A program made the translations under genes and the position numbers. From CAUPWF01 sp964369775 (GTDB taxonomy: Bacteria > Bacillota > Clostridia > Lachnospirales > Lachnospiraceae), in assembly GCA_964369775.1 (NCBI GenBank), contig CAYJHQ010000013.1, forward strand, positions 1 to 64,000: DNA of 64,000 bases, in the 5' to 3' direction. This document shows, piece by piece, positions 34,783 through 44,170 of the stretch. Every line of letters begins with the position of its first letter. Position 1 is the first letter of the stretch. The notes under the pieces are model-generated. The model worked only from the letters and a program-made list of their open reading frames with translations, was not told where the DNA came from and made no database searches.

Positions 34783-35715
34783 ATGGTAAAACCAGTATTA
34801 GTGATTATGGCGGCAGGTATGGGGAGTCGTTATGGTGGATTGAAGCAGATTGACCCAATTGACGATAAAGGGCAAATTATTATGGACTTTTCAATCTTTG
34901 ATGCAAAGGAAGCAGGATTTGAAAAGGTTGTATTTATTATAAAGAAAGAGAATTTAAGCTTATTTAGAGAGTGTGTAGGAGATAAAGTGAGTAAGCACAT
35001 GAAAGTTACTTATGTATTTCAAGAGACAGCAGATTTACCAAAAGGATATGAAGTGCCAGCAGATAGAGTGAAGCCATGGGGAACCGGGCAGGCTGTATTA
35101 AGCTGTAGAGATGCCGTTAAAGGACCATTTGCAGTTATTAACGCAGATGATTATTACGGGAAGGAAGCTTTCCAATTAATATATAACTATCTTTTGGAAA
35201 ATGAAGATGATGATAAATACCGCTATACTATGGTTGGATATCAGTTGAAAAACACTGTGACTGAAAATGGTCATGTAGCGCGAGGAGTATGTGAGATTGA
35301 TAGCAAGGGTAAATTGTTAGAAGTAAATGAACGCGTTAGAATAGAGAAGCATGCAGCAGGAATTGAATACTCTGAGGATGATGGAACAAGTTGGACTTCA
35401 CTGGATGATGATGCAGTTGTGTCGATGAACATGTGGGGATTTAGCAGAAGCATGATTGATGAATTAGAGGAGAGATTCCCTGCCTTTTTAGATGTAGCAA
35501 TAAAAGAGAACCCTTTGAAGGCAGAGTTTTTCTTACCTTCTGTGATTACAGAGTTACTTCAAGAAGGAAAAGCGGAAGTTGAAGTGCTGACGTCGAAAGA
35601 TAAGTGGCACGGAGTGACCTATAAGGAAGATAAGCCTATAGTTGTAGCAGCACTACAAAAGATGAAAGATGACGGGAAATACCCAGATATTTTATACAAA
35701 GCAGAGGAGGAATAA
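34783..35715 (+). CDS. Sugar-1-phosphate nucleotidyltransferase family protein
   Basis: This is a 310-residue NTP-transferase. The nucleotide-binding loop is MAAGMGSRYGGLKQIDPI, a variant of the usual LAAGxGTRLxPxT...PK, and metal-binding acidic residues appear in FAVINADDYYGKEAF. This group often sits beside galE in Firmicutes and is predicted to make or use UDP-hexoses, but the exact sugar is not settled. ATG 34783 with AGGAGG 9 bases upstream was preferred over TTG 34780. It is 2 bases before galE, clearly co-transcribed. A pyrophosphorylase bypass for galactose-1-phosphate is possible. Confidence 0.75.
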   Translation: MVKPVLVIMAAGMGSRYGGLKQIDPIDDKGQIIMDFSIFDAKEAGFEKVVFIIKKENLSLFRECVGDKVSKHMKVTYVFQETADLPKGYEVPADRVKPWGTGQAVLSCRDAVKGPFAVINADDYYGKEAFQLIYNYLLENEDDDKYRYTMVGYQLKNTVTENGHVARGVCEIDSKGKLLEVNERVRIEKHAAGIEYSEDDGTSWTSLDDDAVVSMNMWGFSRSMIDELEERFPAFLDVAIKENPLKAEFFLPSVITELLQEGKAEVEVLTSKDKWHGVTYKEDKPIVVAALQKMKDDGKYPDILYKAEEE

Positions 35716-35717
35716 GA

Positions 35718-36728
35718 ATGAAGACAGTTTTTATTACAGGAGCAACAGGTTATATCGGAAGCCATACTTGTGTGGAATTACTAGCTGATGGATATGAGGT
35801 AGTTGGGTTAGATAACTTTAGCAATAGTAAAAAAGAGGTATTGGATAAGATTGAGGAGATTGCAGGGAAGCAGATTAAATTTTATGAAGGTGATATGCTA
35901 GATGAGGTATTACTAGATAAAATTTTTACAGAGCATAAGATAGATATGGTAATAGACTTTGCAGCATATAAGGCAGTAGGTGATAGTGTGAGCAAGCCAG
36001 TTGAATACTATATTAATAACGTGAGTAGTGTATTAACACTATTAACGGTGATGAAAAAGCATGATATAAAATCAATGGTATTTAGTAGCAGTGCAACGGT
36101 GTACGGAGATGCGAAGACTATGCCTATCACAGAAGAGTTTCCAACAGGTGGAACGACAAACCCATATGGAACAAGTAAGTTGTTCGTAGAGCAAATCCTA
36201 AAAGATTTATATAAATCAGATGAGACATTTAACATCTGTATCTTGAGATACTTTAATCCAGTAGGAGCACATAGTAGTGGATTAATCGGGGAAGATCCTA
36301 ACGGAATCCCAGCTAACTTGATGCCGTTTATTGGGAAAGTGGCAATTGGAGAGTTGGAATGTTTGAGCGTGTTTGGAAGTGATTATGATACAAAAGATGG
36401 AACAGGGGTAAGAGATTATATCCACGTGGTAGATTTGGCGAAGGCTCACGTAAAAGGGGTAGAGAAATTACTAAGAGAGAAAAAAGGATTATACATCTAC
36501 AATTTAGGGACTGGATCAGGCTACAGTGTATTAGAGATGATTAAATCATTCGAAGAAGCAAATGGAGTGAAAGTGAATTATAAAATTGTAGAAAGAAGAC
36601 CTGGAGATGTAGATAAATGCTATGCAGATAGCACACTTGCACTTAAAGAACTCGGATGGGAAGCAAAGCTTGGGATTGAAGAGATGTGCAGAGATTCTTA
36701 TCAATATGCAGTAAATGCAAAAAAATAA
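35718..36728 (+). CDS. galE: UDP-glucose 4-epimerase
   Basis: This is a 336-residue extended short-chain dehydrogenase. The NAD motif is FITGATGYIGSHT at 6-18, the catalytic serine region is VFSSSATVYG, and the catalytic pair is Tyr150/Lys154 in YGTSK. RYFNPVGAHSSG and GVRDYIHVVDLA are also GalE hallmarks. It interconverts UDP-glucose and UDP-galactose in the Leloir pathway and fits the upstream alpha-galactosidase and nucleotidyltransferase genes. No galK or galT is in the window. Confidence 0.95.
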   Translation: MKTVFITGATGYIGSHTCVELLADGYEVVGLDNFSNSKKEVLDKIEEIAGKQIKFYEGDMLDEVLLDKIFTEHKIDMVIDFAAYKAVGDSVSKPVEYYINNVSSVLTLLTVMKKHDIKSMVFSSSATVYGDAKTMPITEEFPTGGTTNPYGTSKLFVEQILKDLYKSDETFNICILRYFNPVGAHSSGLIGEDPNGIPANLMPFIGKVAIGELECLSVFGSDYDTKDGTGVRDYIHVVDLAKAHVKGVEKLLREKKGLYIYNLGTGSGYSVLEMIKSFEEANGVKVNYKIVERRPGDVDKCYADSTLALKELGWEAKLGIEEMCRDSYQYAVNAKK

Positions 36729-36781
36729 CATGACTGCCAAGGCAAGCACATACAATGGTAAAAACAGCATGGGGTTTGCGC

Positions 36782-37369
36782 ATGAATTATCTTTGGGCAG
36801 GAATGATAATAATAGGAGTAGTGTATAGCATTTTTACAGGAAATGTAGAGAGTATAACGGATGCAGCACTTGACTCGGCAGGGGATGCCATCACACTTTG
36901 TATAACAATGACAGGTGTGATGGCTTTTTGGATGGGATTAATGGAAATTGCGGCAAAAGCAGGGGTGATAGAATCCTTGTCAAAAACGTTAGAACCATTT
37001 ATCAACTGGTTATTTCCAAGACTTAAAGAAGAATACGTGGCAAAAGAGTATATTGCTACAAATATGGTGGCAAATTTCTTGGGACTGGGGTGGGCGGCGA
37101 CTCCGGCAGGACTAAAAGCTATGGAAGAACTGGCAAAATTGCTTCCGCCTACAAAAAACAATATCCGCTATGCAAGCGATGAAATGTGCACTTTCCTTGT
37201 TATAAATATTTCGTCGCTACAGTTAATCCCTATCAATATAATTGCCTATCGGACACAGTATGGAAGTGTGAATCCGACAGGAATTGTGGGGAGTGCAATT
37301 ATAGCAACAACTGCAAGTACGATAGCTGGAATCCTATTTTGTAAATGTATGACTAGGAGGAACAAATGA
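36782..37369 (+). CDS. spmA: Spore maturation protein A
   Basis: This is a 195-residue membrane protein of the nucleoside recognition (Gate) domain family. The N-terminus MNYLWAGMIIIGVVYSIFTGN and the segments AITLCITMTGVMAFWMGLMEIA and NMVANFLGLGWAATPAG are SpmA hallmarks. In Bacillus, SpmA and SpmB are needed for spore core dehydration. The start was placed at ATG 36782 to fit the family; the frame opens at 36755, and the ribosome site is weak in both cases. Next gene follows after 1 base. Confidence 0.92.
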   Translation: MNYLWAGMIIIGVVYSIFTGNVESITDAALDSAGDAITLCITMTGVMAFWMGLMEIAAKAGVIESLSKTLEPFINWLFPRLKEEYVAKEYIATNMVANFLGLGWAATPAGLKAMEELAKLLPPTKNNIRYASDEMCTFLVINISSLQLIPINIIAYRTQYGSVNPTGIVGSAIIATTASTIAGILFCKCMTRRNK

Positions 37370-37370
37370 T

Positions 37371-37892
37371 ATGGTAGAAGTATTAAATGTAGCTTCACAA
37401 ATTATTGTTCCGATGATTATTGTAGGAGTGGTTTCGTACGGACTATTTATGAAGGTGGCAGTGTATGATACCTTTATAGAAGGAGCAAAGAAAGGATTTA
37501 CTACAGTATTTCATATTATGCCGACGTTAGTAGGACTTATGATTGCGGTTGGGATTTTGCGGCAATCCGGGTTTTTAGAATTTCTAGCAAGAAAAATCAG
37601 CTTTATTACAGAGCAAATCAATTTTCCAGCAGATTTGGTGCCACTTGTAATCGTGAAAATGTTTTCATCTTCAGCAGCTACTGGTCTATTACTAGATCTG
37701 TATCAACAATATGGAACAGACTCTTTTCTCGGGAAGAGCGCTTCTATTATGATGAGTAGCACAGAAACTATATTTTATACGATGAGTATCTATTTTTTGA
37801 CAGCAAAAGTAAGCAAAACGAGATGGACATTTTCAGGAGCTTTGGTAGCAACTTTGGTAGGAGTTGTGACCAGTGTACTCCTTGGTAGGTAG
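37371..37892 (+). CDS. spmB: Spore maturation protein B
   Basis: This is a 173-residue polytopic Gate-domain protein, partner of SpmA. It contains FIEGAKKGFTTVFHIMPTLVG and MFSSSAATGLLLDLYQQYGTDS and the MSSTETIFYTMSIYF motif of the family. AGGAGG lies within the end of spmA. The pair is good evidence that this organism forms endospores. Confidence 0.93.
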   Translation: MVEVLNVASQIIVPMIIVGVVSYGLFMKVAVYDTFIEGAKKGFTTVFHIMPTLVGLMIAVGILRQSGFLEFLARKISFITEQINFPADLVPLVIVKMFSSSAATGLLLDLYQQYGTDSFLGKSASIMMSSTETIFYTMSIYFLTAKVSKTRWTFSGALVATLVGVVTSVLLGR

Positions 37893-37969
37893 AACTGTAG
37901 AAAGTTCGAAAAGTGAATATTGTCATGTTTTTTTCCTTTATCCCACGAGAAATTTTGAAATTGGGGAGA

Positions 37970-37975
37970 TATAAT
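37970..37975 (+). promoter_or_regulatory. -10 element upstream of fucI
   Basis: A perfect TATAAT 58 bases before the fucI ATG. The matching -35 (GAGAAA) is poor, suggesting activator dependence or weak basal expression. Confidence 0.4.
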
Positions 37976-38032
37976 AACATCATGAAGAGAACCACAGGTT
38001 TTGAAAGTGGCTATATTAAGGAGGAAAATATA

Positions 38033-39826
38033 ATGGCAAAGAGTAGATTAATAGGTGATTACCCAGTGATTGGAATTCGTCCAACAATTGATGGAAGAAG
38101 AGGATTCCTTGATGTTAGAGGATCATTAGAAGAGCAGACAATGGGAATGGCAAAAGCAGCAGCAGACTTATTTGTGAAGAACTTAAAGTATTCTAACGGT
38201 GAGCCAGTAAATGTTGTAATTGCGGACACTACAATCGGTGGTGTAGCAGAGGCAGCAGCTTGCGCAGATAAATTTAGAAAAGCGGGAGTGGACATTACTG
38301 TTACAGTTACACCATGTTGGTGTTACGGTGCAGAGACTATGGATATGGATAAAAGCACTATCAAAGCAGTGTGGGGATTAAATGGAACAGAGAGACCTGG
38401 GGCAGTTTACCTTGCATCTGTACTTGCGACACATGCACAAAAAGGATTACCAGCATTTGGAATCTACGGACACGATGTACAAAATGTAGGAGAGACAGAT
38501 ATTCCAGAAGACGTAGTGACTAAGTTATTGCGCTTTGGTAGGGCGGCAGTTGCAGCAGCTACTATGAGAGGAAAGTCATATTTGCAAATCGGATCTGTTT
38601 GTATGGGAATCGGTGGATCAATTATTGACCCTCAATTCTTAGAAGAATACTTGGGAATGAGAGTAGAATCAGTTGATGAGGTAGAGATTATCCGTCGTAT
38701 GACAGAAGGAATCTATGATGAAGCAGAATTCCAAAAAGCACTAGCGTGGACAAAAGAGAAGTGTGCAATTGGATTTGATAAGAACCCACCAGAGGTTCAA
38801 AAGTCTGAAGAAGAAAAAGAAGCAGATTTAGAATTCGTAGTGAAAATGATGTGTATCATTAAAGACATGATGAATGGAAATCCAAATCTTCCAAAAGGAT
38901 GCGAGGAAGAAATGCAAGGTCACAATGCTATTGCGGGAGGATTCCAAGGGCAGAGACAATGGACAGATTTCTATCCAAATGCAGATTACCCAGAAGCGTT
39001 GATGTGTACTTCATTCGACTGGGAAGGTGTAAGAGAGCCTTATATTTTAGCTACAGAAAATGACGTATTAAACGGAATTAGTATGCTATTTGGAAAATTG
39101 TTAACAAATTCAGCGCAGATGTTCTCAGATGTACGTACATATTGGAGCCCAGAAGCTGTTAAGAAAAATACAGGATATGACTTGGTTGGAAAGGCTAAAG
39201 AGTCAGATGGATTTATTCACTTGATTAACTCAGGGGCATCTTGCTTAGATTTCTGTGGAGAAGCTACTGATGAAAATGGTGTAAAAATGGTGAAGCCTTG
39301 GTATGAAGTGACTGAAGAGGATACAGAAGCGATCCTTAAGGCTACTACATGGAATGCTGCGGACAACGGATACTTTAGAGGAGGCGGTTATTCTTCAAGA
39401 TTCCAAACTAAAGCGGAAATGCCAGTGACAATGGTGAGATTAAACCTGATTAAAGGATTAGGCCCAGCACTTCAAATTGTAGAAGGATATACAGTGGAGC
39501 TTCCAGATGAGGTTGCAGATAAATTGTGGAAGAGAACAGATTATACTTGGCCTTGTACTTGGTTTGCACCAAGACTTACAGGAGAAGGTGCTTTTAAATC
39601 AGCTTATGACGTAATGAACAATTGGGGAGCAAACCATGGCTCTATCAGTTACGGACATAATGGTGCGGACTTCATCACAATGGCATCTATGTTACGTATT
39701 CCAGTTTGCATGCACAATGTAGAAGAAAAAGACATTTACAGACCAGCAGCATGGAATGCATTTGGAATGGAAAAAGAAGGTCAAGATTATAGAGCTTGCG
39801 AGACATATGGACCGCTTTATAAATAA
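38033..39826 (+). CDS. fucI: L-fucose isomerase
   Basis: This is a 597-residue enzyme, the normal FucI length. It begins GDYPVIGIRPTIDGRRGFLDVRG and contains GFQGQRQWTDFYPN, the metal-ligand region TSFDWEG and NHGSISYGHNGADFITMASML. It interconverts L-fucose and L-fuculose (and some relatives D-arabinose). ATG 38033 with AAGGAGG is the start; the longer open frame from 37913 has no ribosome site and overlaps the promoter. No fuculokinase, aldolase or fucose transporter is in the window, so the rest of the pathway must be encoded elsewhere. Confidence 0.95.
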   Translation: MAKSRLIGDYPVIGIRPTIDGRRGFLDVRGSLEEQTMGMAKAAADLFVKNLKYSNGEPVNVVIADTTIGGVAEAAACADKFRKAGVDITVTVTPCWCYGAETMDMDKSTIKAVWGLNGTERPGAVYLASVLATHAQKGLPAFGIYGHDVQNVGETDIPEDVVTKLLRFGRAAVAAATMRGKSYLQIGSVCMGIGGSIIDPQFLEEYLGMRVESVDEVEIIRRMTEGIYDEAEFQKALAWTKEKCAIGFDKNPPEVQKSEEEKEADLEFVVKMMCIIKDMMNGNPNLPKGCEEEMQGHNAIAGGFQGQRQWTDFYPNADYPEALMCTSFDWEGVREPYILATENDVLNGISMLFGKLLTNSAQMFSDVRTYWSPEAVKKNTGYDLVGKAKESDGFIHLINSGASCLDFCGEATDENGVKMVKPWYEVTEEDTEAILKATTWNAADNGYFRGGGYSSRFQTKAEMPVTMVRLNLIKGLGPALQIVEGYTVELPDEVADKLWKRTDYTWPCTWFAPRLTGEGAFKSAYDVMNNWGANHGSISYGHNGADFITMASMLRIPVCMHNVEEKDIYRPAAWNAFGMEKEGQDYRACETYGPLYK

Positions 39827-39840
39827 TATAGAGATATGCG

Positions 39841-39868
39841 AACAGCTGCCAAAAGGCGGCTGTTTTTG
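39841..39868 (+). terminator. Terminator after fucI
   Basis: AACAGCTGCC (39841-39850), AAAA loop, GGCGGCTGTT (39855-39864) with one G-U pair, then TTT. Confidence 0.8.
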
Positions 39869-40022
39869 CTATAAAAAGAAAAAACACATATATTTCTCAA
39901 TAAATATGAAAAATGTATGAAATAGAGTGCATTTCTAGAAGAAATTTGATATTATGTGATTATAATACGATTCTTGTATTTAAATATAAGTTTGAGTTAT
40001 AAAGTTAGGGGGATTTTAGCTA

Positions 40023-41726
40023 ATGAGTGGAGATTACAGAAGGTTTAAGCTGGGTGATTTACTAGTGTTACAAGGAGTCATTACAGATGAGCAGCTTGAA
40101 AAAGCCTTAGTACAGCAGAAAAAGACGAATCAAAAAATTGGAGACTGTCTCATTGAGATGGGACTAGTGACTGACAATGATATAGCAGATGTGTTAGAAG
40201 TACAACTGGGAATCCCACGCATTCATCTAAGAGGAATTGGAATATCGCAGGATATTATCTCTTTAGTAAATGGCTCGGTGTTAAGAAAACACAATGTATT
40301 GCCGATAGAGTACAGTGAAGGGAATTCGAACGTATTAGTACTTGCGATGTCTAACCCGCTTGACATGGTTGCACAAGATGACATCTCAATTATCACAAAC
40401 TGCCTAGTAGAACCGCGCGTTGCTACTATGGGAGAGATTAATGCAATCCTAGATAAACACTTTGGTTCAGGAGAAGCGATGAATGCTGCGGAGCAGTATT
40501 CAAAAGAAAGAGAGCAATACCTACAACAAATTGAAGCAGCAGAGGCGGCACAAGAGGCCGAGGTTGAAAATGCTCCAATTGTGCAATTGGTTCGCTCTAT
40601 TATCGAACAGGCCGTCCGCCAAAGAGCTAGTGATATACACTTTGATGCATTAGAAAAACAAATAAGAATCCGCTATCGAATCGACGGAGTATTAATAGAA
40701 AAGATGCTTTATGATATTAATCTTTTACCAGCGATGGTTACGCGTATTAAAATTATGGGTGGTATGGATATCTCAGAGAGAAGAAAGCCACAAGATGGAA
40801 GATTTTCTATCGTGGTAGACCGTGCTGATTATGATGTACGTGTATCGGTGCTACCTTCTAGCTTTGGAGAAAAAATAGTTATGCGTATTGCTTCAGCGAC
40901 TGGGTTTACTGTATCTAAGGCGAATCTAGGAATGTCAGAAGAGGATATGAAGAAATTTGAGCATATATTAAGAAATCCAAATGGCATTATTCTGATTACA
41001 GGGCCAACAGGTAGTGGAAAGTCGACAACATTATATACTGCGCTTTCTGAGTTGAATACAGAAGAAGTAAATATTATAACAGTAGAAGATCCAGTAGAGG
41101 CCAACATTGCAGGTATTAATCAGGTGCAAGTAAATGTAAAAGCAGACCTAACATTTGCATCAGCGCTTCGTTCGATTTTACGACAAGATCCAGACATCAT
41201 CATGGTAGGAGAGATTCGAGATTATGAGACAGCAACGATTGCGGTACAAGCTTCTATTACAGGGCATCTCGTTATCAGTACACTACATACAAATAGTTCA
41301 GCGGCAACAGTTAGTCGTCTTCTCGATATGGGAGTAGAACCTTATTTATTGGCAGATTCTCTTGCAGGAATTATCGCGCAAAGACTGGTTAGAAAACTTT
41401 GTAACAGTTGCCGAAAGCCTAGAGAAGCAACAAGCATGGAAAAAGAAGTGCTTGGTGTCCCAAATGCTGAATCAGCAACGGTATATGATGCAGTTGGATG
41501 CCCACTATGCGGAGAGGTAGGTTTCTATGGACGAATAGGTGTCTACGAGATTATGGAAGTGACACAAGAGTTAAAGAACATAATAGTGACAAAAGGGTCT
41601 ACAGAGGATATAAAAAAATCTGCAATAGATCAAGGGATGAATTCCTTGAGAATGAGTGCAGCAAAATATGTATTAGATGGAGTGACGACGGTTGATGAGT
41701 TATTTAAGGTGTCGTTTGAGGAATAG
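40023..41726 (+). CDS. pilB: Type IV pilus assembly ATPase PilB
   Basis: This is a 567-residue extension ATPase of the GspE/PilB family. The N-terminal GspE-II domain (about 1-150) has FKLGDLLVLQGVITDEQLEKAL. The C-terminal motor has Walker A GPTGSGKSTT, the Asp box (ITVEDPVE), Walker B (DIIMVGEIRDYETA), the His box (GHLVISTLHTN) and the CxxC pairs of the zinc module (LCNSC and CPLC). It powers pilus polymerisation at the inner face of the membrane. First gene of the pilus locus; AGGGGGA precedes the ATG. Confidence 0.94.
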   Translation: MSGDYRRFKLGDLLVLQGVITDEQLEKALVQQKKTNQKIGDCLIEMGLVTDNDIADVLEVQLGIPRIHLRGIGISQDIISLVNGSVLRKHNVLPIEYSEGNSNVLVLAMSNPLDMVAQDDISIITNCLVEPRVATMGEINAILDKHFGSGEAMNAAEQYSKEREQYLQQIEAAEAAQEAEVENAPIVQLVRSIIEQAVRQRASDIHFDALEKQIRIRYRIDGVLIEKMLYDINLLPAMVTRIKIMGGMDISERRKPQDGRFSIVVDRADYDVRVSVLPSSFGEKIVMRIASATGFTVSKANLGMSEEDMKKFEHILRNPNGIILITGPTGSGKSTTLYTALSELNTEEVNIITVEDPVEANIAGINQVQVNVKADLTFASALRSILRQDPDIIMVGEIRDYETATIAVQASITGHLVISTLHTNSSAATVSRLLDMGVEPYLLADSLAGIIAQRLVRKLCNSCRKPREATSMEKEVLGVPNAESATVYDAVGCPLCGEVGFYGRIGVYEIMEVTQELKNIIVTKGSTEDIKKSAIDQGMNSLRMSAAKYVLDGVTTVDELFKVSFEE

Positions 41727-41739
41727 GGAGGAGGAATGA

Positions 41740-42795
41740 ATGAATAAGTTTACTGAACTATTGCAATTGGCAGCTGATAAGGAAGCATCAGATTTACATT
41801 TAAGTGCAGGGGTTCCACCTACTGGAAGAGTAAAAGGCAGTTTAAGAGCTCTTACAGATCAAAAGCTTATGCCACAAGATATTACAGATATTATTGAGGA
41901 AATTATGACTCCCGAGCAAATGAAGTATCTAAAAGAAATTGGAGAGATAGATTTTGCATTTTCGGCACAATCAATCGGAAGATTTCGTATCAATGCATTT
42001 ACCCAAAGAGGATCTTTTGCAGTGTCAGCTCGTGTACTTAATGCAAAGATTCCACTGCCAGAAGAGTTAAATATTCCACAATCAGTGGTGGATATGTGCG
42101 ATAAAAAAAGAGGACTAGTACTGGTGACGGGAGCGACCGGAAGTGGTAAATCTACCACACTGGCAAGTTTGATTAACGAAATTAATGAAAAATATCCACA
42201 TCACGTGTTGACGCTCGAAGATCCAATCGAGTATCTGCATCAACACAAAAGATCTATTGTTAATCAAAGGGAGCTTGGAAATGATACAAATAGCTTTCCG
42301 AATGCGCTTCGTGCAGCGTTGCGACAAGATCCGGATGTAATCCTAGTAGGAGAGATGCGAGATTTAGATACTATTTCAATTGCAGTCACAGCTGCAGAAA
42401 CAGGGCATTTGGTGTTTTCTACGCTTCACACAGTAGGGGCAGCAAATACCATAGACCGTATTATAGATGTATTTCCGCCACACCAACAACAGCAGATTCG
42501 TACCCAGTTAGCGGATGTACTTGAGTGTGTGGTATCTCAACAGTTGATACCTACAGCTGATGGGAAGGGGAGAGTTGCAGCATTTGAAGTCATGCTTACG
42601 AACAGTGCAGTGAAAAATAATATAAGAGAAGGCAAGACCTTCCAAATTCCATCTGTTATGTTGATGAACTCAAAGCTTGGGATGAAACAGATGGATGATG
42701 CGATATTAGAACTATATCAAAAAGGAAAGATTACTTATGATGCAGCGATTCAATATGCACAGGATAAGGCAGCACTTAGTAAGCGGATGTATTAA
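41740..42795 (+). CDS. pilT: Type IV pilus retraction ATPase PilT
   Basis: This is a 351-residue hexameric ATPase. SDLHLSAGVPPTGRVKG opens the N-terminal PAS-like domain. Walker A is GATGSGKSTT, the Asp box is LTLEDPIEY, Walker B is PDVILVGEMRDLDTI, and the C-terminal AIREGK-like segment is NIREGKTFQ. It drives pilus depolymerisation, giving twitching motility and DNA uptake. The start at 41740 was required because the ATG at 41736 hits a stop after three codons; GGGAGGAGG is upstream. Confidence 0.94.
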   Translation: MNKFTELLQLAADKEASDLHLSAGVPPTGRVKGSLRALTDQKLMPQDITDIIEEIMTPEQMKYLKEIGEIDFAFSAQSIGRFRINAFTQRGSFAVSARVLNAKIPLPEELNIPQSVVDMCDKKRGLVLVTGATGSGKSTTLASLINEINEKYPHHVLTLEDPIEYLHQHKRSIVNQRELGNDTNSFPNALRAALRQDPDVILVGEMRDLDTISIAVTAAETGHLVFSTLHTVGAANTIDRIIDVFPPHQQQQIRTQLADVLECVVSQQLIPTADGKGRVAAFEVMLTNSAVKNNIREGKTFQIPSVMLMNSKLGMKQMDDAILELYQKGKITYDAAIQYAQDKAALSKRMY

Positions 42796-42832
42796 ATAAA
42801 TAATAAAAAAGTATAGAATGGGATGTGATAAT

Positions 42833-44050
42833 TTGGCGGTTTATTCTTATGTTGCGATAGACAAAACAGGGAAAGAGTCTAAAGGGACAGTTAACGCTAG
42901 TGCGAAAGAGCAAGTAATTAATATTATAAAATCTGAGGGGAAAATACCTGTTTCCATTTCAGAAGTGAGTAAGATGGGGAACAGAATTGAGTTAAGTGCT
43001 TTGAAAAAAAAGCCAAAACCAAGAGATATGGCAATTTTCTGTAGACAGTTTGTCAGTATTTCCTCAGCAGGTGTGCCTGTAACAGCAGCATTAGAGATGT
43101 TGACAGAGCAGACGGAGAACAAATTGCTGTCTAATGCGATTAACGAATGCAGAATAGATATTCAATCGGGGACATCTTTTTCAGAGGCAATGACACAACA
43201 CCCGAATGTATTTCCAGACTTACTGATTACAATGGTAGAAGCAGGAGAAGCAACCGGTAGTTTGGAGACTTCCTTTGGTCGGATGGCAGAACAATTTGAA
43301 AAGGAAGCAAAGTTGAAAGGGTTGGTAAGAAAAGCTTCTGTGTATCCAATTACAATTATATTAGTATCTATCGTGGTAGTTATGATACTTCTTGGATACG
43401 TTATCCCCCAATTTGAATCCATGCTTACAGATATGGGATCGGAGTTACCAATGATTACATTGATAGTTATAGCAGCAAGTGAGTTTGTTCAAAGTTCTTG
43501 GTACTATATTATCTTGGTATTAGGTGGACTGGCATATTTCTTACATTCATGGGGGAAAACAGATAGCGGAAGAAGAGTATTTGGACGCATCCAATTAAGG
43601 TTGCCACTGTTCGGGAAATTAGCTGTTAAGACAGCGTCAGCAAGGATGAGTAGAACATTAAGTACATTGATAGCAGCAGGGATTCCGCTTATCGATTGCA
43701 TCGGAATTGTAGCAAATACTATGACGAACATATATTACAGAGATGCACTTATAGAGTCAAAAGAAGAAGTGGCGATGGGAACACCACTTTCGGAGAGTTT
43801 GACAAAGAGCGGAGTATTTCCACCACTTGTATGCCATATGACTAAGATTGGCGAAGAAGTCGGGGATATGGAAGGAATGCTTAATAAGCAAGCTGATTAC
43901 TTTGATGAAGAAGTAGAAGTGGCAACAGGAGCACTAATGGCAGCATTAGAGCCAGCGATTATAGTAGTGCTTGCTTTGATAGTAGGAACAATTGTAATGT
44001 CAGTAATGTTTCCAATGGCAGAGATGTATGCAGGACTCGAAGGAATGTAA
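42833..44050 (+). CDS. pilC: Type IV pilus inner-membrane platform protein PilC
   Basis: This is a platform protein of about 405 residues. It begins MAVYSYVAIDKTGKESKGTV, carries two T2SSF domains (RDMAIFCRQFVSISSAGVPV and RMSRTLSTLIAAGIPLIDCI) and three membrane helices near 170-190, 215-235 and 375-400. The start was put at TTG 42833, giving the family's usual N-terminus with GGGATGTGAT before it; ATG 42818 in the same frame would add five residues. PilC couples the PilB/PilT motors to pilin insertion. Confidence 0.9.
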   Translation: MAVYSYVAIDKTGKESKGTVNASAKEQVINIIKSEGKIPVSISEVSKMGNRIELSALKKKPKPRDMAIFCRQFVSISSAGVPVTAALEMLTEQTENKLLSNAINECRIDIQSGTSFSEAMTQHPNVFPDLLITMVEAGEATGSLETSFGRMAEQFEKEAKLKGLVRKASVYPITIILVSIVVVMILLGYVIPQFESMLTDMGSELPMITLIVIAASEFVQSSWYYIILVLGGLAYFLHSWGKTDSGRRVFGRIQLRLPLFGKLAVKTASARMSRTLSTLIAAGIPLIDCIGIVANTMTNIYYRDALIESKEEVAMGTPLSESLTKSGVFPPLVCHMTKIGEEVGDMEGMLNKQADYFDEEVEVATGALMAALEPAIIVVLALIVGTIVMSVMFPMAEMYAGLEGM

Positions 44051-44078
44051 TTGAAAAGTAACCAAGAGGGTGTATAGT
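44051..44078 (+). promoter_or_regulatory. Promoter just upstream of the pilin cassette
   Basis: TTGAAA (44051-44056), 16-base spacer, TATAGT (44073-44078). It lies outside the left inverted repeat, so transcription would enter the cassette through that repeat. Confidence 0.55.
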
Positions 44079-44098
44079 AAAGAAGACAAAGCAAACAC

Positions 44099-44125
44099 AT
44101 CAGACATGTGATAACTCCCGCTTAT
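44099..44125 (+). repeat. Left arm of the 27-bp inverted repeat flanking the pilin gene
   Basis: The arm reads ATCAGACATG, T, GATAAC, T, CCCGCTTAT. Its reverse complement recurs at 44732-44758 with 25 of 27 matches. Inside it is the dyad ATAA-CTCCCGC-TTAT. The 3' part can also form a local hairpin with 44130-44140. Confidence 0.85.
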
Positions 44126-44170
44126 ATTAATAAGGCGGAGAAAAAAGAAAAAATAAAAAGGAGAAACGAA

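Noticed and set aside
37913..38032. N-terminal extension of fucI
   Set aside because: The open frame is longer, but the ribosome site and family N-terminus support ATG 38033, and the extension overlaps a -10 element.
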